A stretch of 31,460 nt of DNA from an uncultured Collinsella sp. (GTDB lineage Bacteria; Actinomycetota; Coriobacteriia; Coriobacteriales; Coriobacteriaceae): the NCBI GenBank assembly GCA_902493515.1, contig CABUPE010000027.1, forward strand, positions 1 to 31,460. Reading direction: 5' to 3'. Below the pieces are notes generated by a model, which was not told the origin of the DNA, did not search any database, and saw only the letters and a program-made list of their open reading frames with translations. Of this stretch, positions 1 to 6,639 are shown piece by piece (within the stretch, counting starts at the first letter, position 1; each line of letters starts with the position of its first letter). The position numbers were made by a program, and so were the translations under genes.

Positions 1-1075
1 CGACGGAAACGGGGCCGCGCGCCAGCGCGCCGGAGCCAGTCGCGTAGTACCAGGTGCCGCCGTCGAGGACCCATCCGGTCGCCATCGCGCCGGAGGCGTT
101 GAACCAGTACATGGAGCCGTTGCACTCGTAGAGCCCGGTGGCCATTACACCGCCCGCGTCGGGGTCGAGCCAATACCAGGCTCCGCCCTGGCGCAACCAT
201 CCGGTATACGCTTTGCCGTCAGAGGTTGCGTAATACCAAGTGCCCTCTTTTAACTGCCAGTAATAAAGAGAGACATCAACATACGCGTAATTCATATCAA
301 CATTTCCGCTAATACCAGAAACTTTTCCGCGGCTTGTATACTGCCAAAAGCTGTAACTGGCGGTATAGTGACATTGGGAGTTGTATTGAGCAATCCAATG
401 ATCCCAAGAACCGCTCTTAAATACAGGGTCGGTCAATATATTGTTAAACCAATTTAGGTTTGCATAAATGCCTGGCTTATATCCAGCACTAGAAATCTTA
501 TTACAGAATGTCTGAGCTCTAGATGCAATTCCGGATTGACGACCATCTGCAATAATTGTCTTGTCCTCAAGATCGTAATACACCGGTAGCCTAGGATTGT
601 GCCCCGATAGGCAGTCAATCACCATGGACGCCTCATCGGCTGCCTGTTGATTATCAAAAGCATATGAATAGACATAGACGCCGTAGGGAATTCCGAGTCG
701 CTCGCACTCAGAAATATTTCGATTAAATTGATAGTCAACTCGACCGCCGAAAGACGGAGCGCCAAACCCAACGCGCAGAATAGCGAAATCGATGCCAGAA
801 GCTTTAACTGCGTCCCAATCAATACGCCCTTGGTGCTCGCTGACGTCAATGCCCTGAGCTGTAACCCCATCGGGAAGAGCGTCCATAGACAATAAAGCTA
901 TTCCGTCTTCTTCGGAAGAAGCATCATCTGAAACTAATTGTCCACCCTCATAACGCCAAGAATTCTCAACCAGAGTCTGAGCAGCCTCTGCATCCGCAGG
1001 GCATACAAACATAGAAACGGGCGCAAAGAGCATCAGCACCAACAATGCCGAAAACAACTTAAGATGTTTGTTCAT
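1..1075 (-). CDS. Secreted GH25 muramidase with cell-wall-binding repeats (3' end beyond window)
   Basis: The reading frame opens with ATG at 1075 and stays open to the window edge, giving about 358 residues; the C-terminus is missing. A GAGG ribosome-binding site lies just upstream of the ATG. Residues 1-31 form a signal peptide (MNKHLKLFSALLVLMLF, then a PADAEA-like cleavage region). Residues 74-260 match glycoside hydrolase family 25 (N-acetylmuramidase): GIDVSEHQG with Asp77, then VYYDLED with Asp168 and Glu170, the DxE active-site pattern of the family. From about residue 278 the protein becomes roughly 20-residue repeats (GWLRQGGAWYWLDP, GAMATGWVLDGGTWYYA), which are choline-binding-like cell-wall-binding repeats. 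The expected role is cleavage of peptidoglycan glycan strands outside the cell. It heads a group of three minus-strand genes carrying the same repeat type. Confidence 0.9.
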   Translation of the reverse strand, partial: MNKHLKLFSALLVLMLFAPVSMFVCPADAEAAQTLVENSWRYEGGQLVSDDASSEEDGIALLSMDALPDGVTAQGIDVSEHQGRIDWDAVKASGIDFAILRVGFGAPSFGGRVDYQFNRNISECERLGIPYGVYVYSYAFDNQQAADEASMVIDCLSGHNPRLPVYYDLEDKTIIADGRQSGIASRAQTFCNKISSAGYKPGIYANLNWFNNILTDPVFKSGSWDHWIAQYNSQCHYTASYSFWQYTSRGKVSGISGNVDMNYAYVDVSLYYWQLKEGTWYYATSDGKAYTGWLRQGGAWYWLDPDAGGVMATGLYECNGSMYWFNASGAMATGWVLDGGTWYYATGSGALARGPVSV

Positions 1076-1298
1076 GTAAACCTCGTCATTCGCTCTTGAT
1101 TGCGTCTAGCTTACAGCATAGCTATGAAAGATTCCAGAACATCTAACAGGACAAGATGCCATCTAGGACAATAAATAGTTGGGCGCAATGCTGCAAAGAA
1201 AAGAAGAACTTACCGGCAGGGTTGAACCCGCAGGCTCATTGCCCCCTCCTCTTGCCCCCAAGAATACCGACTTCAAATAAACTTTCAAACCAGATGTC

Positions 1299-1329
1299 AA
1301 AAAGGTAGGGAGCCCAGAGAGTCCCCTAC
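1299..1329 (-). terminator. Rho-independent terminator after the NlpC/P60-like gene
   Basis: On the minus strand GTAGGG (1324-1329 complement) and CCCTAC (1305-1310 complement) form a 6-bp stem around a 13-nt loop. A run of five T follows, 10-40 nt beyond the stop codon at 1341. Position and orientation fit termination of the gene ending at 1341. The stem is short, so confidence is moderate. Confidence 0.55.
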
Positions 1330-1340
1330 AACTCGGAATT

Positions 1341-3551
1341 CTAACGAATCAGTATTACTTTCGATGGGCCCAAAGCGGTCAAACCGGAGATGCGATTTCC
1401 ATAACCATCACTATGCCAGAACAAATTTTCGCTCGGCGAATTGCCCCAGAAAAAGCCAATGTGGCTATCGTCCGCATATGGGTTGTAAGGATTGAAGAAC
1501 ACAATGTCCCCCTTACGAGCCAAACCACTACGTAACAACTCATCAATAGAGTTGAAATAAGTCACGTTCGCACACGTATCGATAGCGTAGCCGTACCAAC
1601 GATAAGCGTTTACGCAGCCGCCCCTTCCGGGACCTCCACTCCAAGGGGAATGGCTCTGCTCGGCGGCAATGGGAGCTAAATTCCCGCCCGCCTTCATATA
1701 TGCATGCGATACAAATCCACCACAATTCATGCCCGTATAACCGTCCCAACGCGGATCACCCTTTGGGTACATGCACGTTTCCTGGCTGAGATGCGTGTCG
1801 TAGCGTGTTCCACGGTAATAGCCGTCGTTTTCGTGGCTCATAAGCCAATTGACCAAGCTGGACCTATTGACCCCCAAAACAGAACCAGACGTATTCAACC
1901 ATGCACCACTTGCATTGAAGTAATAGTCAACGCCATCGATTTTCAGCCACCCGTTAGCAAACATGGCACCCGAAGGCTGGAGCCAGTACCACGTACCGCC
2001 GTCATTAAGCCATCCAGTTTTCATCTTGAATGTGGAAGGGTCCATCCAATACCACGCACCGTTGACATATTGCCAACCAGACTTAAGGACACCATTGGAA
2101 GATGCGTAGTACCAAGTATTGCCACTTTCGTCAGAAGCGTCTTTCGACATAATCCAACCAGACGCCACGTTAACGACACCATTCGCATCCGCATAGAAAA
2201 CCGCATCTCCAATATGAATCACACCTGGCAATGAAGACGAGTCAGTACGATCAGCGACTACAGGAGATCCATCAGATGAAGTAGGCAACGGCTCGCTCAG
2301 TGCTCCAGACGAATTCGCCCATGCCATACCATCGTTCAAGTTGATCCAGCACGAAGATGCCATTGCACCGGAATCATAAGAAAAATAGCGCTTGCTTCCT
2401 ACCGCAAATTCACCAGTACGCATTGCGCCGGATACATCATCAAGGTAATACCAGGCGCTTCCGGACTTTATCCATCGCCCTCGTTGAATAGCTCCGTTTG
2501 ATGCGGCGTAATACCAAGTACCATCAGCAAGTGCCCAGCCTGTTGCCATGGCACCTGAGCTCGTAAGGAAATAGGTGGACGAGCCCACTTGCACAAAGCC
2601 CGTGAGCATAATATGGCTTCCTGGATCCAGGTAATACCAAGAATTCCCTAGAAGTAACCAACCTCCATGCAGTAAGCCGTTGGAGTCAGCGTAATACCAG
2701 TTGTTGTCAGTAAGTGCCCACTGGGAGGATAGCATGGCCCCTGAACTGTTAAAGATATAAGAGGTGCCATTGCATTCATTCAGCCCGGTGGCCATAGAAC
2801 CGTCTGCAGGATCAAGCCAGTACCAACGACCCCCATCCGAGAGCCAGCCCTTTACCAGAGCGCCAGAGCCGGAAAAATAATGCCAGACAGAAGCATCAAG
2901 ATGCCATCCGACAAGCATTGCACCAGAAGAAGAGAATCCATACGTGGCTCCCCCAATCTGCAGCACCGCATCGTGGACCATCTTGCCCTCATCATCCAGC
3001 CAATACCAGTTGCTGCCGTCTGAAAGCCAGCCTTTTACCATGGCGCCAGAACCGGAGAAATAACGCCAAGCAGAAGTGGAGCCCGTAGAATCTAGGTACC
3101 AGCCGACACGCATTGCGCCCGAAGAGGAGAAGGCATACGTCGCACCCCCGACTTGAACCAACCCATCCTGAGCCATTCGACCTTCGTCGTCGAACCAGTA
3201 CCAGCTACCGTCTATATGTCTCCAAGAAGAAACAGCGATTGTTCCGTCGGACAAGCCCCAACGCCAAAAACCAGCCCCTTCTTCGGGTGATATCCACCCC
3301 TGATGCCAAATAATTTGATTCGAAACCTCGGAAGGGGTCTCATTATCCACCTGAGAGTTCTGCTCGACAGCGAAGGTCGATTCGCGCTGAGCATCAACGC
3401 CTGACTCGACAGAAGCAATAGCAACGTTAGATGCGGGACCTTCGTCAGTGTTATTCGAATCAAGGGCGTATAACATCGAGGGCGAACCCAAAAGGAGCCC
3501 AAAAGAAATGAGGCCCGAAAAAGCCAGCACTCCGAATGACCATTTCTTCAT
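1341..3551 (-). CDS. Secreted cell-wall-binding-repeat protein with C-terminal NlpC/P60-like peptidase domain
   Basis: A 736-residue protein read from the ATG at 3551 (MKKWSFGVLAFSGLISFGLLLG), a standard signal peptide. A GTG at 3572 would add seven residues and has a GGGG tract upstream, so it remains an alternative start. After a short linker, residues of about 85-560 are a long array of roughly 20-residue aromatic/Gly repeats (WYWLDDEG, SGAMRVGWYLD), which bind wall polymers. The last ~160 residues form a separate domain with MNCGGFVSHAY (Cys610) and DSHIGFFWG (His697). This is the Cys/His layout of NlpC/P60-type peptidases or amidases, so cleavage of peptidoglycan stem peptides is likely. 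It sits between the GH25 muramidase and another repeat protein, a muramidase/peptidase pairing typical of wall-remodelling loci. Substrate and bond specificity cannot be read from sequence. Confidence 0.85.
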   Translation of the reverse strand: MKKWSFGVLAFSGLISFGLLLGSPSMLYALDSNNTDEGPASNVAIASVESGVDAQRESTFAVEQNSQVDNETPSEVSNQIIWHQGWISPEEGAGFWRWGLSDGTIAVSSWRHIDGSWYWFDDEGRMAQDGLVQVGGATYAFSSSGAMRVGWYLDSTGSTSAWRYFSGSGAMVKGWLSDGSNWYWLDDEGKMVHDAVLQIGGATYGFSSSGAMLVGWHLDASVWHYFSGSGALVKGWLSDGGRWYWLDPADGSMATGLNECNGTSYIFNSSGAMLSSQWALTDNNWYYADSNGLLHGGWLLLGNSWYYLDPGSHIMLTGFVQVGSSTYFLTSSGAMATGWALADGTWYYAASNGAIQRGRWIKSGSAWYYLDDVSGAMRTGEFAVGSKRYFSYDSGAMASSCWINLNDGMAWANSSGALSEPLPTSSDGSPVVADRTDSSSLPGVIHIGDAVFYADANGVVNVASGWIMSKDASDESGNTWYYASSNGVLKSGWQYVNGAWYWMDPSTFKMKTGWLNDGGTWYWLQPSGAMFANGWLKIDGVDYYFNASGAWLNTSGSVLGVNRSSLVNWLMSHENDGYYRGTRYDTHLSQETCMYPKGDPRWDGYTGMNCGGFVSHAYMKAGGNLAPIAAEQSHSPWSGGPGRGGCVNAYRWYGYAIDTCANVTYFNSIDELLRSGLARKGDIVFFNPYNPYADDSHIGFFWGNSPSENLFWHSDGYGNRISGLTALGPSKVILIR

Positions 3552-3577
3552 AACAGCACGGTATCCAATCACGCAGC

Positions 3578-3605
3578 GGCCCCGTCGCTTCAGGGCAACG
3601 GGGCC
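3578..3605 (-). terminator. GC-rich hairpin between two repeat-protein genes
   Basis: GGCCCCGT (3578-3585) and ACGGGGCC (3598-3605) form a perfect 8-bp stem with a 12-nt loop, just after the stop codon at 3632. There is no T-run after the stem on either strand, so it may be a weak terminator, a transcript-stabilising hairpin or a structure in the leader of the next gene, whose alternative GTG start lies at 3572. Confidence 0.4.
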
Positions 3606-3631
3606 TCAATCAAAACTAGCTCAGTAATGTG

Positions 3632-4888
3632 CTAGCCAATTTGCTGGCAGTTTTTGCACTCTCGTGAAGCGCCACGCCTCTGGGCCTCCTGAATAGAGAT
3701 CTGCGAATAGCCCTTTGCGTCCTTACCAACGGTACGGCACTTATGCGTATGGTAAACATCGCTACCGTTCTTATACCAAACTAAACCGTAGCCCGGAATC
3801 CACTTGCCGTCCTCGCCGACATAGTAGGAGCCAACCCAGGCATTCGTAGCCATGGCACCGGAAGACTGGAGGTAGTAGTCGCCGACCCAGGCGTCGTGAG
3901 CCATAGCGCCGGAACCGCTAAAGTAGTACCAGGCGCCGCCGACCTGACGCCAGCCGGTGGCCATCGCGCCGGAATCGTCGAACCAGTACCAAACTCCACC
4001 AACGTTAGCCCAAGAGTTAGAGGCCATAGCGCCCGAACCTCCGAGCCAATACCACGTGCCGCCATTGCTGAGCCAGCCGGTTGCCATGGCGCCCGAACCG
4101 CTCGCATAGTACCATGAGCCGCCTGCCAAGAACCAGCCAGTGGCCATTGCACCGGAGTCGCCGAACCAGTACCAGGAGCCGCCGAGGCTGCGCCAGCTGT
4201 TAGCGACCATGGCGCCCGAGCCGTCGAGGTAGAACCACGTACCGCCGATGTTGAGCCAGCCAGTGACCATCGCACCGGAGGCATTAGTGTAGTACCAGGT
4301 ACCCGAATCGTTGATCCAGCCAGTCAGCATGACCCCAGATTCGTTGAAATAGTACCAAGCCCCGCCGAGATTATGCCAACCGGTCAATAGCTCACCGTCG
4401 GAGGTCGCATAGGACCACTTTCCGTAGATGGAGTCGTAGAACCAGCCACTATGCTGCATGCGGCCATCGGCGTTGGCACCAGGGGTGTTCAGGAAGTAGT
4501 TCTTGCCGTCAATCTGAACTCGGCCGTATGCCATATCATGGTTTTCGGGATAGAAGTAATACTTGTCCCCACCGATAGACTGCCAGCCCGACACCGCGGT
4601 CCCGTCAGCGCCAAAATAGTACCAGACAGCTTCGTATTCGTTATGCCACTGGTTCGTGACCATGGCGCCAGTTTCGGGATCGAAATAGCGAAGGTTGCCG
4701 TCCTCGCACCGAACGAGTCCAGTCTTCGGACGACCGTCGGAACACCATTCCGTAATCGGTCCACCGCCTCCGCCACCGCCAGCAATATCAGCAAATGAGG
4801 GCGCCGGGGCAACCGTCATGCAGGCAGCAGCAAATGCAACAACTCCCAGCACTGTTAGTCCGTGCCATCTTTCTCGAAGGTTTTTCAT
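3632..4888 (-). CDS. Secreted cell-wall-binding-repeat protein with C-terminal His/Cys putative metal site
   Basis: A 418-residue protein starting with ATG at 4888, preceded by AAGGA six nt upstream. Residues 1-34 are a signal peptide. A Gly-rich linker is followed by about fifteen roughly 20-residue repeats (WYYFNESGVMLTGWINDSGT and variants) to about residue 365. No catalytic domain is visible. The last 41 residues differ: VYHTHKC (His380, His382, Cys384), then about 26 residues including ISIQEAQRRGA, then CKNC (Cys411, Cys414). I recognise the H-x3-C ... EAxxxG ... CxxC layout from small Cys modules at the C-terminus of bacterial nucleases and surface proteins, where metal binding is suspected. 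Here it would be displayed outside the cell. The protein may be an adhesin or a wall-bound sensor or scaffold; enzymatic activity is not indicated. Confidence 0.82.
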   Translation of the reverse strand: MKNLRERWHGLTVLGVVAFAAACMTVAPAPSFADIAGGGGGGGPITEWCSDGRPKTGLVRCEDGNLRYFDPETGAMVTNQWHNEYEAVWYYFGADGTAVSGWQSIGGDKYYFYPENHDMAYGRVQIDGKNYFLNTPGANADGRMQHSGWFYDSIYGKWSYATSDGELLTGWHNLGGAWYYFNESGVMLTGWINDSGTWYYTNASGAMVTGWLNIGGTWFYLDGSGAMVANSWRSLGGSWYWFGDSGAMATGWFLAGGSWYYASGSGAMATGWLSNGGTWYWLGGSGAMASNSWANVGGVWYWFDDSGAMATGWRQVGGAWYYFSGSGAMAHDAWVGDYYLQSSGAMATNAWVGSYYVGEDGKWIPGYGLVWYKNGSDVYHTHKCRTVGKDAKGYSQISIQEAQRRGASRECKNCQQIG

Positions 4889-4928
4889 ACGACATCCTTT
4901 TTCCGAGATTTAAGGCTCTCTTAAGTTA

Positions 4929-4956
4929 TTTTTAAACTATCAATTCAGTATTTCAA
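4929..4956 (-). promoter_or_regulatory. Candidate sigma70-type promoter for the repeat protein at 3632-4888
   Basis: On the minus strand TTGAAA (complement of 4951-4956) is followed after 16 nt by TAAAAA (complement of 4929-4934), about 40 nt before the ATG at 4888. The region is strongly A+T-rich, so chance matches are easy and the call is tentative. Confidence 0.3.
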
Positions 4957-5131
4957 CGGGAAATCGATAAAAGGTGTCTTTGTGACTGCAATTTAAATAT
5001 GAGTCGCCACACCTCAACCGTTACGCTAAATAGCTTCTAAGGCAAACTTAGCGCATGAGCGAACTGATTAAACGAGTGAACTGAATAATAAAGCAACAAA
5101 ATACAAACCTTGGTCATCAATCACATCTACC

Positions 5132-5150
5132 GCGGGCCGATAACGCCCGC
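5132..5150. promoter_or_regulatory. Inverted repeat at the -35 position of the cassette promoter (possible operator)
   Basis: GCGGGC (5132-5137) and GCCCGC (5145-5150) are perfect inverted arms separated by 7 nt, ending 14 nt before a consensus TATAAT. It covers the place where a -35 box would lie, and no good -35 match exists. This suggests an operator or activator site. It is not followed by T residues, so it is not an obvious terminator. Confidence 0.4.
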
Positions 5151-5164
5151 CTCATGTGCTGCGA

Positions 5165-5170
5165 TATAAT
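5165..5170 (+). promoter_or_regulatory. -10 box (TATAAT) for the DUF4869/ATPase cassette
   Basis: A perfect TATAAT at 5165-5170 places transcription start near 5177, about 36 nt ahead of the GTG start codon at 5213. The -35 region is poor in consensus and is occupied by the inverted repeat at 5132-5150, consistent with a regulated promoter. Confidence 0.55.
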
Positions 5171-5200
5171 CAATCTCACTAGATGCCAAATCAGCAAGCC

Positions 5201-5207
5201 GAAGGAG
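5201..5207 (+). promoter_or_regulatory. Ribosome-binding site fixing the GTG start at 5213
   Basis: GAAGGAG lies five nt before the GTG at 5213. The in-frame ATG at 5183 has no purine-rich site upstream and would add ten residues with no counterpart in the family pattern, so the GTG is preferred. Confidence 0.7.
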
Positions 5208-5212
5208 CTGAC

Positions 5213-5662
5213 GTGCTAACAATTCACTATGGTGATATGGAAAACGTTATCTACAACACGTCCGTTTACTTCGATAACGTATATTCGCCCCAGTGGTTTC
5301 AAGACTCCTTTGCCCAAAGGGTCATAAAATCCATCGACAAAGGCACCGTGGTAGGCCCCAATGCAATCGATACCAAGATTCTAGGCATCATTCCTCCCGA
5401 GAAACTATCCAGCGGCACCAAAACGCTACTGCTTATGTACTTTATGCCGCAGAATATATATAACGCCTCAAATTGCGGTGATAATTGCGCCTACTGGATT
5501 CTGAGGATCGCCGCGCAAAAGGATCTAACAATCAATCTCTACCACATAATGGATTTTGGAAACGGCAAATTCACGGTAACCATTGCAAATACGGGCGATA
5601 TAGTCCACACAATGTTTGACCTTGTCCCCATAGCTGGAAAATGCCTAAGGGAGAACTCCTGA
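5213..5662 (+). CDS. DUF4869-like small protein, partner of the downstream ATPase
   Basis: A 149-residue protein translated from GTG 5213, chosen because of the adjacent GAAGGAG. An upstream in-frame ATG at 5183 is possible but unsupported. The N-terminus (LTIHYGDMENVIYNTSVYFDN), the centre (LGIIPPEKLSSGTKTLLLMY), NASNCGDNCAYWIL and HIMDF match what I recall of DUF4869, a family of unknown function. No signal peptide or membrane helix is seen, so it is probably cytosolic. The stop codon overlaps the ATG of the next gene by one nt (TGATG), so the two are almost certainly translationally coupled. Base composition is more A+T-rich than in the flanking glycosyltransferase and SUF genes, which suggests horizontal acquisition. 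Function is unknown; it may be an effector, substrate or regulator of the ATPase. Confidence 0.75.
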   Translation: MLTIHYGDMENVIYNTSVYFDNVYSPQWFQDSFAQRVIKSIDKGTVVGPNAIDTKILGIIPPEKLSSGTKTLLLMYFMPQNIYNASNCGDNCAYWILRIAAQKDLTINLYHIMDFGNGKFTVTIANTGDIVHTMFDLVPIAGKCLRENS

Positions 5663-6639
5663 TGCGCGGATCATACAAGGTAATTATTCAAAATAACCGG
5701 GTTCAGTTTAAACTGACCATCAATAGAAATCTGACCATCATCCAAGGTAACAGTGCTACAGGCAAGACAACTCTGCTTGATATGGTGGCAGCTCACGAAG
5801 AGCTTGGGGCACAAAGCGGCGTAACAGTAAGTTGCAAAGTGCCCTGTAAAACAATATCTGGAAAATATTGGCGTAGAGATCTCCAAGAGATTTCCAGCAG
5901 TATTGTTTTTATTGATGAGGGCAATACTTTTGTTCGATCAAGAGAATTTGCCCATGAAGCAAAGCGTAGCTCAAACTACTACGTAATTGTCGCCAGAGAG
6001 TCACTGCGCCAACTGCCCTATAGCGTTGATGAAATCTACGGTCTTAAGAACACCAACCGAACCACAACGAAGTATCCCGTTTACTCTCGTGTCTACACCT
6101 CTACATATCGTATTTACGGTGATACTGATTTTAGAGGCGAGAGGCCCGAGCTTGTCATTGTCGAGGACACAAATTCGGGCTACGAATTCTTCAGTTTGCT
6201 ATGCAAAAAGAGCAGCATTAAATGCATCAGCGCGGGAGGCAAATCAAATATTTGCAACTGCATTATGGACGCACCGGAAAACGACATCCTCGTGATTGCC
6301 GACGGTGCCGCCTTTGGACCAGAAATTGCGGAAGCAGCTGCTCTATTGCGCCGAAAGAACATCAAGCTATTCCTACCGGAATCGTTTGAATGGCTCGTGT
6401 TGAAGTCGGGATTATTCAACAGCAAACACATTAAGGACATGCTGCTTAACCCCGCTGAACATATCGAAAGCTCAAAGTTCTTTAGCTGGGAGAAGTTCTT
6501 TACTGCAGAACTCATCGAATGCTCACGAGACACACGTTTTCGATATGACAAGAGCTGCTTGAACGAGGAGTACCTGAACCCCACCGCTCTTGCAGCTCTG
6601 GAGGATACTTTGCCGGACCTTGGCATTACTTCGCACTAA
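5662..6639 (+). CDS. P-loop ATPase with TOPRIM-like C-terminal region
   Basis: A 325-residue protein starting with ATG 5662, which overlaps the upstream stop codon and has GGGAG eight nt ahead; an ATG at 5641 is a less likely start. Residues 29-37 are a Walker A motif (GNSATGKTT) and 81-86 a Walker B motif (IVFIDE). A region resembling a sensor segment follows (ARESLRQLPYSVDEIY, 111-126). The second half carries ELVIVEDTNSGYEFF (Glu168), then NDILVIADGAAFG (Asp214) and LPESFEWLVLKSG. This acidic spacing resembles a TOPRIM fold as in OLD-family nucleases, although the usual DxD is incomplete. No ABC signature is evident. Genes of this shape beside DUF4869 are often left as hypothetical ATP-binding proteins. 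A defence or toxin-antitoxin-like role is inference. The 3' end overlaps the convergent glycosyltransferase gene by four nt. Confidence 0.75.
   Translation: MRGSYKVIIQNNRVQFKLTINRNLTIIQGNSATGKTTLLDMVAAHEELGAQSGVTVSCKVPCKTISGKYWRRDLQEISSSIVFIDEGNTFVRSREFAHEAKRSSNYYVIVARESLRQLPYSVDEIYGLKNTNRTTTKYPVYSRVYTSTYRIYGDTDFRGERPELVIVEDTNSGYEFFSLLCKKSSIKCISAGGKSNICNCIMDAPENDILVIADGAAFGPEIAEAAALLRRKNIKLFLPESFEWLVLKSGLFNSKHIKDMLLNPAEHIESSKFFSWEKFFTAELIECSRDTRFRYDKSCLNEEYLNPTALAALEDTLPDLGITSH

Noticed and set aside
1117..1126. Perfect palindrome CATAGCTATG upstream of the GH25 gene
   Set aside because: A 10-bp palindrome is expected by chance in a window of this size, and no promoter or second site supports it.
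3800..4700. The regularly spaced repeats as a CRISPR array
   Set aside because: The ~60-nt periodicity is coding: each unit translates into the aromatic/Gly wall-binding repeat, and there are no constant repeats with unique spacers.
5183..5212. ATG 5183 as the start of the DUF4869-like gene
   Set aside because: No ribosome-binding site upstream, whereas GTG 5213 has GAAGGAG at the right distance and gives the family-like N-terminus.
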